A stretch of DNA of 64,000 nt, from the NCBI GenBank assembly GCA_963699525.1, contig CAVOUI010000006.1, positions 248,001 to 312,000 of the forward strand. The letters run 5' to 3'. The notes beneath the pieces were generated by a model. It worked only from the letters and a program-made list of their open reading frames with translations. It was not told the DNA's origin and searched no databases. The position numbers and the translations under genes were made by a program. Shown piece by piece: positions 34,160 to 42,521 of this stretch; positions within the stretch are counted from its first letter, which is position 1, and the number at the start of each line of letters is the position of its first letter. Source of the stretch: SG8-41 sp963699525 (lineage in GTDB: Bacteria; Pseudomonadota; Gammaproteobacteria; Burkholderiales; SG8-41).

Positions 34160-35515
34160 ATGTTCGAGAAGATCCTCATTGCGAATCGCGGAGAGGTGGC
34201 GCTGCGCATCCAGCGCGCTTGCCGCGAGCTCGGCATCAAGACCGTGGTGGTGCACTCGGAGGCGGATCGCGAAGCCAAGTACGTGAAGCTCGCCGATGAA
34301 TCGGTGTGCATCGGGCCGGCGCCCTCGGCGGCGAGCTACCTCAATATCCCCGCCATCATCAGCGCGGCCGAGGTGACGGACTCCGAGGCGATTCATCCAG
34401 GCTGGGGCTTTCTCGCGGAAAGCGCCGACTTCGCCGAGCGCGTCGTGCAGAGCGGGTTCGTGTTCATCGGCCCGCGCGCGGAGACCATCCGCCTGCTGGG
34501 CGACAAGGTGAACGCCAAGAATGCCATGAAGAAGGCGGGGCTGCCGGTGGTGCCGGGCGTGGACGAGCCGCTGCCGCAGGAGCCGAACGACGTGGTGAAG
34601 ATCGCGCGCTCCATCGGCTACCCGGTGATCATCAAGGCGTCGGGCGGGGGCGGAGGCCGCGGCATGCGCGTGGTGCACACCGAGGCCGCGCTGCTGACCG
34701 CGGTGCAGACCACGCGGACGGAGGCGCAGGCGGCGTTCGGCAACGCCACGCTCTACCTGGAAAAGTATCTCGAGGAACCGCGGCACATCGAGTTCCAGGT
34801 GCTGGCCGACCGCTTCCGCAACGCGATCCACCTCGGGGAGCGCGACTGCTCGATGCAGCGGCGCCACCAGAAAGTGATCGAGGAGGCGCCGGCCCAGCAC
34901 ATCAGCACGCGTGCCCGATTCCGCATCGCCGAGCGCTGCGCCGAGGCCTGCCACAAGCTCGGCTACGAGGGCGCGGCAACCTTCGAGTTCCTGTTCGAGC
35001 GCGGCGAGTTTTATTTCATCGAGATCAATACGCGGCTGCAGGTCGAGCACCCCGTGACCGAGATGATTACCGGCATCGACATTGTGCACCAGCAGATCCG
35101 CATCGCGGCGGGCGAGAAGCTGCGCATCAAGCAGCGCGACGTGCAGTTCCGCGGGCACGCCATCGAGTGCCGCATCTGCGCCGAGGACCCGCTCCGCTTC
35201 ACGCCCTCGCCGGGGCGCATCACGTCCTACCACATGCCGGGCGGACCCGGCATCCGCGTGGATTCCCACGCCTACAACGGCTACTTCGTGCCGCCGCACT
35301 ACGATTCGCTGATCGGCAAGATCATCGCCTACGGGGACACCCGCGAGCAGGCGATCGCGCGGCTCAATATCGCGCTGTCGGAGACCGTGATCGAGGGGAT
35401 CAAGACCAATATCCCGCTGCACCAGGAGCTGCTGCGGGACGCGGCGTTCCTGAGTGGCGGCACCTCCATCCACTACCTCGAGCAGAAGCTCGCCAAGCAC
35501 GCCCGGGAAGAGTGA
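34160..35515 (+). CDS. accC: biotin carboxylase subunit of acetyl-CoA carboxylase
   Basis: ATP-dependent carboxylation of biotin on AccB. 451 residues, the normal AccC length without the C-terminal biotin domain of MCC/PCC alpha subunits. KILIANRGEVALRIQRACRE, IHPGWGFLAE, the ATP loop KASGGGGGRGMR, HIEFQVLADRF and the catalytic EINTRLQVEHPVTEMITGID are intact. Flanked on both sides by heptamer-type inverted repeats. Confidence 0.97.
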   Translation: MFEKILIANRGEVALRIQRACRELGIKTVVVHSEADREAKYVKLADESVCIGPAPSAASYLNIPAIISAAEVTDSEAIHPGWGFLAESADFAERVVQSGFVFIGPRAETIRLLGDKVNAKNAMKKAGLPVVPGVDEPLPQEPNDVVKIARSIGYPVIIKASGGGGGRGMRVVHTEAALLTAVQTTRTEAQAAFGNATLYLEKYLEEPRHIEFQVLADRFRNAIHLGERDCSMQRRHQKVIEEAPAQHISTRARFRIAERCAEACHKLGYEGAATFEFLFERGEFYFIEINTRLQVEHPVTEMITGIDIVHQQIRIAAGEKLRIKQRDVQFRGHAIECRICAEDPLRFTPSPGRITSYHMPGGPGIRVDSHAYNGYFVPPHYDSLIGKIIAYGDTREQAIARLNIALSETVIEGIKTNIPLHQELLRDAAFLSGGTSIHYLEQKLAKHAREE

Positions 35516-35552
35516 GCGGCGCACTTTTTTGCGCTCACCGCTCACTGTTTAC
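35511..35552. repeat. heptamer-based inverted repeat after accC
   Basis: AGTGAGCGG (35511-35519) pairs with CCGCTCACT (35538-35546) around a T-rich loop, and the right side continues as phased 7-mers CGCTCAC, CGCTCAC, TGTTTAC (35532-35552). The accC stop codon is inside the left arm. The T6 run (35525-35530) is in the loop, not after the stem, so it is not a standard terminator. Confidence 0.7.
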
Positions 35553-35566
35553 CATTGGCCCATTCA

Positions 35567-36451
35567 ATGTCGTGGCTTTCGGTCTCATTCGAGGTCCCGG
35601 CCGAGCACGTGGAAACTGTATCCGACGCGTTGCTTGAGGCCGGCGCAGCGAGCGTCGATATCGCCGATGCTGGCGCGGGCTCGCAGGCGGAGCAGGCGAT
35701 TTTCGCCGAAGGCGGCACGGCACCGCGGCCGTGGAAGCGCAGCGTCGTCAGCGCGCTCGTGGCGCAGGGCGTCAATGTCGCGCTACTGATTGAGGCGGCC
35801 TGCGCACGAGCCGGTTTCGCTGCGCCAGCGTGGCGCTTGCGTGAGGTGGCGGAGGAGGACTGGGTGCGCGCGAGCCGCGAGGCTCTGGCGCCGGTGCGCA
35901 TCTCCGCGCGGCTGTGGATCGTCCCGAGCTGGCACCGGGCGCCCGACCCGGACGCGGTCGTCATCGAGCTCGATCCGGGTATTGCGTTCGGCACCGGCCA
36001 TCACCCGAGCACGCGGATGTGCCTGCGGTGGCTCGAACGCGTCATTCGCGGGGGCGAGTCGGTGCTCGACTTTGGTTGCGGTTCCGGGATACTCGCCATC
36101 GCGGCGATGAAGCTCGGAGCGGCGCGCGCGGACGGCGTGGACATCGACGAGCAGGCGCTGCTTGCGGCGCACCGCAATGCGCTGCACAATCGGGTGCAGG
36201 CAACCTTTCACAGCGCTGCCGAAGCCCTGTGGCAGCCGTCCCGCATCGTGGTCGCCAACATCCTCGCACATCCCCTCATCGTGCTCGCGCCTCTGCTCGC
36301 CCGGTTGACCGCGCGGAGCGGGCGCCTCGCGCTGGCGGGGCTGCTCGTGGGACAGGCCGACGAGGTACGCGCCGCCTACGCGCCGTGGTTCGATTTTGAG
36401 GCGCTCGAGGAGGACGAGGGCTGGGCGCTCGTGAGCGGCGTTCGCCGGTGA
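35567..36451 (+). CDS. prmA: ribosomal protein L11 methyltransferase
   Basis: Methylates ribosomal protein L11 with SAM. 294 residues from the ATG at 35567 (MSWLSVSFEVPAEHVETVSD, aligning with MPWIQL of E. coli PrmA); a TTG at 35555 is in frame but less likely. N-terminal L11-binding domain, then WIVPSWH, IELDPGIAFGTGHHPSTRMCL, SAM motif SVLDFGCGSGILAIAAMKLGA and VVANILAHPLIVLAPLL. The accB-accC-prmA order is typical of betaproteobacteria. Confidence 0.95.
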   Translation: MSWLSVSFEVPAEHVETVSDALLEAGAASVDIADAGAGSQAEQAIFAEGGTAPRPWKRSVVSALVAQGVNVALLIEAACARAGFAAPAWRLREVAEEDWVRASREALAPVRISARLWIVPSWHRAPDPDAVVIELDPGIAFGTGHHPSTRMCLRWLERVIRGGESVLDFGCGSGILAIAAMKLGAARADGVDIDEQALLAAHRNALHNRVQATFHSAAEALWQPSRIVVANILAHPLIVLAPLLARLTARSGRLALAGLLVGQADEVRAAYAPWFDFEALEEDEGWALVSGVRR

Positions 36452-36455
36452 TCTC

Positions 36456-37289
36456 GTGGCAACCGGCCTGATCACCCAGTGCCCTGCGTGCGGGACCCAC
36501 TTCCGGGTCGCGCCGGAGCAGTTGCAGATTCATCAGGGGCAGGTGCGCTGCGGCCGCTGCATGGCGGTGTTCGATGCCCTCAAGGCGCTCGCCGAACTGC
36601 CCGAGGCTTCCTCCGCTGCGGCCGCAGGCGGCAGGAGCGAGGCGGGCGGGTTCAAGCTCGAGCCGGTCGAGCCCGGACAGGCGCCGCCGCCGCCCGTGCC
36701 GGCGCGCGCGGCCGAGGCGGCGAAGGGCGAGCAGGATTATGGCCCGCCGCCGGAGCAACTCTCGCTCGACGAGTCACTATTTGCCGACCCCTCGCGTGCA
36801 CGGCGCGACCGGTTTTGGGCGGTGGGCGCTGCACTGCTGGTCTTTCTCCTGGCAGGGCAGGCTGCGTATTACTACCGCAGCGAGCTCGCCGTGCAGTATC
36901 CCGGCCTGAGGCCGTATCTCCTGAAGCTGTGCGAGCCGCTTCGTTGCCAGGTGCTCCCGCCTCAACGCCCGCGAAGTATCGCGATCGAAGCGTCCGACCT
37001 GCAGGCGACCGATCCGGCGCGGCCGGGGTTGATCCAGCTGACCGCGACGCTGCGCAATCACGCTGCGTACGACCTCGGCTATCCGGCGCTCGACCTCGTG
37101 CTCACCAACACCAAGGAGCACACGCTGGCGCGGCGGGTCTTTCTGCCGAAGGAGTACCTGGAGCGCGGCAAGGATGTCGCGTCGGGATTTCCCGCCAACG
37201 CCGAGATCACCGTCCGGCTCGACCTCGATACCGGCGATCTCGGCCCGGCCGGCTTTCGCCTCGATCTTCTGGCCGCACCCCCGCCTTGA
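36456..37289 (+). CDS. zinc-ribbon and DUF3426 membrane protein
   Basis: 277 residues of unknown function. The N-terminus has a MJ0042-type zinc ribbon, ITQCPACGTHFRV and VRCGRCMAVFDAL (two CxxC pairs). A Pro/Ala-rich linker, one transmembrane helix (FWAVGAALLVFLLAGQAAYYY, ~111-131) and a DUF3426 C-terminal domain follow. It follows prmA by four bases, as in many betaproteobacteria. GTG start; no better start is visible. Confidence 0.85.
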   Translation: MATGLITQCPACGTHFRVAPEQLQIHQGQVRCGRCMAVFDALKALAELPEASSAAAAGGRSEAGGFKLEPVEPGQAPPPPVPARAAEAAKGEQDYGPPPEQLSLDESLFADPSRARRDRFWAVGAALLVFLLAGQAAYYYRSELAVQYPGLRPYLLKLCEPLRCQVLPPQRPRSIAIEASDLQATDPARPGLIQLTATLRNHAAYDLGYPALDLVLTNTKEHTLARRVFLPKEYLERGKDVASGFPANAEITVRLDLDTGDLGPAGFRLDLLAAPPP

Positions 37290-37297
37290 GCACGGCA

Positions 37298-37693
37298 ATG
37301 AGCCTGACCATTCCCGGTGATCTGAAATACACCGCCACGCACCAGTGGGTCCGCCTGGAAGCCGACGGCGCGGCCACGGTGGGAATCACCTTCCACGCCC
37401 AGGAGCAGCTCGGGGACGTCGTGTTCGTGCAGCCTCCCGCGATCGGACGCAAGGTGACGCGGGGCGAGCATTGCGCCGTGGTCGAGTCGGTCAAGGCCGC
37501 TTCCGACATCCCGGCGCCGATCGCAGGTGAAGTCGTCGCCATCAATCAGGCGGTCGCCGACGCGCCCGAGCGGCTGAACCAGGACCCCTATGAAGCGTGG
37601 CTGTTCCGCATCCGGCCCGCCGATCCGGCCGAAATGGCTGCGCTTCTGGAGGCGGCGGCGTATCAGAGGGCACTGACAAGCAATGAGCGATAG
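37298..37693 (+). CDS. gcvH: glycine cleavage system H protein
   Basis: Lipoyl carrier of the glycine cleavage complex, or a stand-alone lipoyl carrier for lipoate transfer. 131 residues with HQWVRLEADGAATVGIT, LGDVVFVQPPAIG and lipoyl Lys66 in CAVVESVKAASD. No gcvT or gcvP is in the window. The gene follows the DUF3426 gene by eight bases, an unusual location. Confidence 0.95.
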   Translation: MSLTIPGDLKYTATHQWVRLEADGAATVGITFHAQEQLGDVVFVQPPAIGRKVTRGEHCAVVESVKAASDIPAPIAGEVVAINQAVADAPERLNQDPYEAWLFRIRPADPAEMAALLEAAAYQRALTSNER

Positions 37694-37737
37694 GCCGTCC
37701 GCCGCGGGTCCCGGCGAAAGACGGCGCATCGATTCAC

Positions 37738-37751
37738 TTGATCTAGGTCAA
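37738..37751. promoter_or_regulatory. FNR/ANR-type box
   Basis: TTGATCTAGGTCAA matches the consensus TTGAT-N4-ATCAA at nine of ten positions. It is 77 bases upstream of the Spy-like gene's ATG, a suitable activating distance. This suggests low-oxygen or nitrogen-oxide control of that gene by a Crp/FNR-family regulator. Confidence 0.55.
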
Positions 37752-37827
37752 GACGGCGCAGGCCTTCCGGCGAAACAATGCGGCCGGTCGGGCTTTCGTT
37801 CAGTTCGGCTTACAGGAGATGACGAAT

Positions 37828-38384
37828 ATGGCGTTCGAAGACATTGGCAGCAGCGCTTCTCGCACTGGGAGATCGCCGCCGGCACGGCGACAGTTGCATG
37901 CGCGCAGGGTCCCGGCGGTCCCGGCAAGGGACCGGGCTACGGTCCGGGACAGGGCTATGGGCCAGGATCGGGTTACGGTCCCGGCATGATGGGCGGCTAC
38001 GGCGGCGGTCCCGGATGGGGCTACGGCCCGCGAGGCGGGGGTCAAGGCTTCGGTCCCGGAGGCGGCGGCGGGCCGCTGGCCTTCCTCAACCTGACCGACG
38101 AGCAGCGCGAGAAGGTGCTCAAGATCCAGGAGGAGCACCGGAGCAAGAACTGGGATCTCATGGGCAAGATGCGATCCGAGCAGTTCAAGCTGCGCCAGAT
38201 GGCGTACGGCGACAAGCTCGACGCAAATGCGATCGCCGACCAGCAGAAGAAGGTCGACGAGCTGAGAAGGCAGCTGCTCAAGTCCCGCATCGAAGCGCGC
38301 AACCAGATCGCGGCGGTTCTCACCAAGGAGCAGCAGCAGCAATTCCGCCAGTCCGGCCCGTGGTGGATTGAGGAGAGCGACTGA
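37828..38384 (+). CDS. Spy/CpxP-like periplasmic protein with Gly-Tyr-rich N-terminus, two apparent insertions
   Basis: Probable periplasmic chaperone or metal-responsive protein of the LTxxQ group. The C-terminal helical part has NLTDEQREKVLKIQEEHRS and VLTKEQQQQFRQSG, the two LTxxQ-like repeats. The mature N-terminus is a low-complexity Gly/Pro/Tyr tract (~residues 30-80). A signal peptide KTLAAALLALGIAAGTATVACAQ appears only if single extra bases at 37837 and within 37868-37871 are dropped, which gives 184 residues. AGGAG at 37814 supports the ATG at 37828. Confidence 0.7.
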
Positions 38385-38450
38385 CGCTTCGGCGCGGCCG
38401 CGGACCCGCACCGGCCAAGCCAGGGCCGGGTCAGGGCACGCCCGCCGTGC

Positions 38451-38871
38451 TCACTTCTTCTTGAGCTGGTCGCGGATCTCGCGCAGCAGCACGATGTCCT
38501 CCGGCGTCGCGAGCGGGCTTCTTTTCCTCCTGCGTCTTGAGGCGGTTGATGGCCCGGATCAGGAGGAAGACCGCGAAGGCGATGATCACGAACGAGATCA
38601 CCGTGTTGACGAATACGCCGTAGTTGAAGGTCACGGCGCCCGCTTTCTGCGCCGCTTCCACCGTGAGGTAAGGGCCGACCTGGGTGCCCTGCTTCATGAC
38701 CCAGAACAGGTTCGAGAAGTCCACCTTGCCGAGCAGCAGCCCGATCGGCGGCATGATCACATCCTTCACCAGCGAATCGACGATCTTGCCGAACGCCGCT
38801 CCGATGATGATGCCGACCGCCATGTCCACGACATTGCCTCGCACCGCAAAATCCCTGAACTCCTTGAGCAT
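38451..38871 (-). CDS. mscL: large-conductance mechanosensitive channel, apparent +1 frameshift
   Basis: Pressure-relief channel of the inner membrane. The N-terminal MLKEFRDFAVRGNVVDMAVG, TM1 GIIIGAAFGKIVDSLVKDVIM and TM2 FVIIAFAVFLLIRAINRLK are intact. After EEKKPAR the frame breaks; dropping one base in 38504-38511 gives the normal cytoplasmic tail PEDIVLLREIRDQLKKK and a stop at 38451-38453, for 139 residues. Monocistronic, convergent with the Spy-like gene. Confidence 0.93.
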
Positions 38872-38991
38872 GGAACTCTCCTTGTCGAGCGGTTGAACCG
38901 ACGTGAGGACGCTCCGTCGCGACGCGGCGCAAAATGGGCCGGAAGGGAGCGCGCAAGGCTATAATCTCACGAAATCCCGCCTGCGGTTGCC

Positions 38992-39928
38992 ATGCCCACG
39001 CTCATCTGCGGCTCCATCGCCTACGACACCATCATGGTGTTCGGCGACCGCTTCAAGAATCACATCCTGCCGGAGCAGCTCCACATCCTGAACGTCGCGT
39101 TTCTCGTGCCCGACATGCGGCGCGAGTTCGGCGGCTGCGCCGGCAATATCGCCTACACCCTCAAGATGCTGGGGGGCGAGCCGCTCATCATGGCGACGGT
39201 CGGGGACGACTACCAGCCCTACGACTACCGGCTGCAGAAGCTGCAACTCGCGCAGAGCCACATCCGCAGGATTCCCGACACCTTCACCGCGCAGGCGTTC
39301 ATCACGACCGATCTCGACGACAACCAGATCACCGCGTTCCACCCCGGGGCGATGAATTTCTCGCACGAGAATCACGTCCGCGAGGCGACGGGGGTCACGC
39401 TGGGCATCATCGCGCCCGATGGGCGGGAAGGCATGCTGCAGCACGCACTCGAGTTCCATGACGCCGGGATCCCGTTCCTGTTCGACCCCGGCCAGGGGCT
39501 GCCGATGTTCAGCCGCGCGGAGCTGACCGGGTTCGTCCATCAGGCGAGCTACGTGGCGGTCAACGATTACGAGGGCCAGATGCTGCAGGAGCGGACCGGC
39601 GCGAAGCTCGAGGAACTGGCAAAGCAGGTGAAGGCGCTGGTGGTGACGCTCGGCGCGCGCGGCTCGGTCATCATGAGCGGGGGCCGGAGCCTCGAGATTC
39701 CGTCCGTTACGGCGGAGCGCGTGCTGGACCCGACCGGGTGCGGCGACGCCTATCGCGCCGGGCTGCTCTACGGCATCGCCGCCGGCCTCGAGTGGCCGGT
39801 CACGGGGCGGCTCGCGTCGCTGCTCGGCTCGATCAAGATCGCGCAGCGCGGCGGCCAGAACCACCGCTTCACGCGCGACGAGAGTGGCGCAGCGCTACAA
39901 GGAGGCGTTCGGTTCCCGCCCCTGGTAG
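38992..39928 (+). CDS. PfkB-family sugar/nucleoside kinase (adenosine-kinase-like), apparent +1 frameshift
   Basis: Phosphorylates a sugar or nucleoside hydroxyl with ATP. FGGCAGNIAYTLKMLGGEP (substrate-side motif), DPGQGLPMF, VAVNDYEGQML, and the catalytic anion hole DPTGCGDAYRAGLLYG with the catalytic Asp (usually DTxGAGD; here GCGD). The last residues are out of frame; removing the A at 39883 gives VAQRYKEAFGSRPW and a stop at 39926-39928, total 311 residues. Similar genes are annotated as adenosine kinase in betaproteobacteria. Confidence 0.85.
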
Positions 39929-40042
39929 AGAGGCGTGAAATTACGCACCCGGCCAGGGAGCGCTGGCCTGCGGCACGGCAGCAGGCGGGACGGAGAGCGG
40001 CAGGTGGTTTGCCCGGGCCTGCCGCCTGCCCCATCATCGAAA
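39929..40042. other. intergenic region before olsB, first part
   Basis: GC-rich, no gene seen once the kinase frame is repaired. The hairpin-prone segment around 39955-40030 shows no T-run. The Pho-box-like repeats start at 40043. Confidence 0.4.
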
Positions 40043-40082
40043 GTTCACCGTTCGGTAACCCCACTGTAACGCGGCCTATCTA
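40043..40082 (+). promoter_or_regulatory. PhoB-box-like direct repeats and -10 upstream of olsB
   Basis: Three 6-mers of the PhoB half-site type at an exact 11-base period: GTTCAC (40043), GGTAAC (40054), TGTAAC (40065). A possible -10, TATCTA (40077-40082), follows at the distance expected when PhoB replaces the -35. This would induce ornithine-lipid synthesis under phosphate starvation, as known in other bacteria. Confidence 0.55.
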
Positions 40083-40117
40083 GCCTGTGTTTCCGTCTCA
40101 TCATCAGGGACGGAAAG

Positions 40118-40879
40118 ATGCTGGCCACACAATCGCGGGCGAGCGGAACCTCAAGTGACTCGTTAACTGTCGCGCTGGCCCGCAACGTCCGCGAGGTGCG
40201 CGAGGCGCAGCGCCTGCGATATCAGGTTTTCGCGCGGGAAATGGGCGCGCGCGTGCCGGGACGCGAGCAGGGAATCGATTGCGACGTCTATGACGCCTAC
40301 TGCGATCACCTGCTGGTTCGCGATACGGTTACCGGCGAGGTCGTAGGCACTTATCGCATCCTGACCGGCACCCGGGCACGTCGCATCGGCGGTTTCTACG
40401 CGGACGGGGAATTCGACCTGGCTCGCTTGAATCACTTGCGCGACGACATGGTGGAGGTCGGTCGCTCGTGCGTGCACCGCGACTACCGCGGCGGCGCCGC
40501 GATCGCCTTGCTGTGGTCTGGCCTTGGCGCGTACATGATGCGGCACGGTCATCACTACCTGATCGGTTGCGCAAGCATCGGATTGGCCGAGCGGGGCGGC
40601 AGCGTGGCGGGACTGTTCCGCAGGCTCCGCCAGACATGCTTCTCGCCCGTCGAGTATCGGGTGTTTCCGCGCCAGCCGGTGTTGCTCGACGACACGGCGT
40701 GCACGGAAAAGGTCGCGTTACCGCCGCTCATCAAGGGCTACGTGCGCCTCGGCGCCTATGTGTGCGGCGCGCCGGCGCTCGACCCCGATTTCAATACCGC
40801 GGACCTACTCATGCTGCTGCCGCTCGCGCGCGTCAATCCGCGCTACGCCCGGCATTTTCTGAAAGGTGCCGCGTCCTGA
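40118..40879 (+). CDS. olsB: L-ornithine N-alpha-acyltransferase
   Basis: Transfers a 3-hydroxyacyl group from acyl-ACP to ornithine, giving lyso-ornithine lipid. 253 residues of the GNAT-like acyltransferase family: REAQRLRYQVFAREMGA, CDHLLVRDTVTGEVVGTYRIL, VEVGRSCVHRDYRGG and HYLIGCASIGL. GGAAAG precedes the ATG. The downstream acyltransferase overlaps the stop, giving the usual olsB-olsA pair. A Pho-box-like element lies upstream. Confidence 0.88.
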   Translation: MLATQSRASGTSSDSLTVALARNVREVREAQRLRYQVFAREMGARVPGREQGIDCDVYDAYCDHLLVRDTVTGEVVGTYRILTGTRARRIGGFYADGEFDLARLNHLRDDMVEVGRSCVHRDYRGGAAIALLWSGLGAYMMRHGHHYLIGCASIGLAERGGSVAGLFRRLRQTCFSPVEYRVFPRQPVLLDDTACTEKVALPPLIKGYVRLGAYVCGAPALDPDFNTADLLMLLPLARVNPRYARHFLKGAAS

Positions 40880-41766
40880 GCCGTTTCGACGCCGCCCTCG
40901 AGCAGGCGCTGCCGCCTCCCGAGGAGGCGACCTGGGCCCGTCCAGCGGACGGAATAACGGCTCGAGGGTCAACGACCGCGGCGACGCGCTGGTTGCGCCT
41001 CGCCCGCGTGGGGCTTCACGTCTTGCGCGGCGCCGTGATTGCCGCGCTGTTGTTCCCGCTGATCGGTGAGGACCGGCGACGCTGTCACGTGCGGGCCTGG
41101 TCGCGCGGCGTGCTCGCAATTCTGGCGGTGCGTCTGGACGTAACGGGGATGCAGCCCCGGCGCCGGGACGCGCCGCTCATGCTTGTTGCGAATCACATCT
41201 CATGGCTCGACATCGTGGCGATCAATGCCGTGCTGCCGGCCACTTTTGTCGCGAAATCCGAGGTGCGTTCGTGGCCTCTGTTGGGCTGGATGACCGAGAA
41301 AGCGGGCACCCTCTTCATCGATCGGGCGCGCCGCCGCGACACGGCGCGCATCATTGCGAAGCTCGAGCCGCTGATGCGGGACGGCGCACCGGTGGCGGTG
41401 TTTCCCGAGGCGACGACCACGGACGGTTCCGTCGTCCTCGACTTTCACGCGTCGCTGCTTCAGACCGCCGTCCACGCCGGCGCCAAGTTGTGGCCGGTTG
41501 CGGTGCGCTACGCGTGCGCGGACGGCGGGCGGTGCACGGAGGCCGCGTTCACCGACGGCAGGTCACTTTGGGAGTCTCTCAACCTGCTGGTGACGCAGCC
41601 CGAAGTCCGGGCGCAGCTCGCCTTCCTGCCACCGCTGGCAGCGCACGGCGGGCACCGGCGGCAACTCGCGCGGGCCGCGCGCGAGGCTATTCTTCGGACG
41701 CTGTTCCCGCGAGCTCCGCGCAGTCCAGCTGAAACAGCCGCCGGTCCTCGAGCCGCAGAGCACTGA
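40876..41766 (+). CDS. olsA: 1-acyl-sn-glycerol-3-phosphate / lyso-ornithine lipid acyltransferase
   Basis: Adds the second acyl chain to lyso-ornithine lipid. The PlsC motifs are clear: NHISWLD (HX4D), a VAKSEVRSWPLLGW segment, GTLFIDRARRRD and AVFPEATTTDGS. The start is uncertain: no ATG fits, and the frame overlaps the olsB stop, so 40876 (CTG) is the outer limit and an internal GTG is possible. The last 80 bases overlap apaH on the other strand. Confidence 0.82.
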   Translation: MSRFDAALEQALPPPEEATWARPADGITARGSTTAATRWLRLARVGLHVLRGAVIAALLFPLIGEDRRRCHVRAWSRGVLAILAVRLDVTGMQPRRRDAPLMLVANHISWLDIVAINAVLPATFVAKSEVRSWPLLGWMTEKAGTLFIDRARRRDTARIIAKLEPLMRDGAPVAVFPEATTTDGSVVLDFHASLLQTAVHAGAKLWPVAVRYACADGGRCTEAAFTDGRSLWESLNLLVTQPEVRAQLAFLPPLAAHGGHRRQLARAAREAILRTLFPRAPRSPAETAAGPRAAEH

Positions 41767-42514
41767 GGGCCCGACCCCACACGCATCCGCTGTCGAGGCA
41801 GATTGCGTCCTCGCGCACGACCAGACCGAGCGCCGCCCAGTGTCCGAAGACGACGGGCGTGCCGCGGCTGGCGCGCCCCGGCACGTCGTACCACGGGAAG
41901 TAGCCGGCGGGCATGGTTTCGAGCCCGAGCCTGTGGTTCAGCTCGAGCGTGCCATCGGCAGCCGCCAGCCGCATGCGCGTCATTGCATTCACGATAATGC
42001 GCAGCCGGGCGTAGCCCGCGAGATCGTCGCGCCAGCGCAGCGGCTCGTTGCCGTACATCTGCTTCAGGAACTCGCCGTGATCGGGCGCCTGCAGCACGGC
42101 CTCCACCTCGCGCGCAAGCGCAAGCGCCTGGGGGATGCTCCATTGCGGGAGCAGCCCGGCGTGCACCATCGCGTAGCCGCCGCCGGCGTGCATCATCTTC
42201 AGGTGTCGCAGCCATGCGAGCAGTTCTTCGCGATCGGGGGCGGCGAGGATGCCGTCGTTGGTATCGCCGCGATGGGGCTTGCGGACACCCGCCGCCACCG
42301 CGAGCAGATTGAGGTCGTGGTTTCCGAGCAGGGCCACCGCGCGCGTCCCGAGGCCCTTGACGAAGCGCAGCGTCTCGAGCGACTGCGGGCCGCGGTTGAC
42401 AAGGTCGCCGACGAACCACAGGACGTCGCGCCGCTCGTCGAAGCCGGCGCGGTCGAGCAGCCGCATCAGCTGGTCGTAGCAGCCCTGGACGTCGCCGATC
42501 GCGAGGGTCGCCAT
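41687..42514 (-). CDS. apaH: symmetrical bis(5'-nucleosyl)-tetraphosphatase
   Basis: Hydrolyses Ap4A to two ADP. 275 residues with metallophosphatase motifs IGDVQGCYDQL, FVGDLVNRGPQSLE, LLGNHDLNLLAV, MVHAGLLPQW and FGHWAALG, and the C-terminal ICLDSGCVWGRALSALRLED. Its 3' end runs 80 bases into olsA. Eight bases separate its start from the cytochrome gene's stop. Confidence 0.96.
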   Translation of the reverse strand: MATLAIGDVQGCYDQLMRLLDRAGFDERRDVLWFVGDLVNRGPQSLETLRFVKGLGTRAVALLGNHDLNLLAVAAGVRKPHRGDTNDGILAAPDREELLAWLRHLKMMHAGGGYAMVHAGLLPQWSIPQALALAREVEAVLQAPDHGEFLKQMYGNEPLRWRDDLAGYARLRIIVNAMTRMRLAAADGTLELNHRLGLETMPAGYFPWYDVPGRASRGTPVVFGHWAALGLVVREDAICLDSGCVWGRALSALRLEDRRLFQLDCAELAGTASEE

Positions 42515-42521
42515 TCGGTCG

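Noticed and set aside
34091..35552. CRISPR-like repeats around accC
   Set aside because: Units are 7 bases, there are no spacers of regular length and no cas genes; they fit junction heptamer repeats.
37298..37693. Glycine riboswitch upstream of gcvH
   Set aside because: gcvH follows the previous gene by eight bases, leaving no room for an aptamer.
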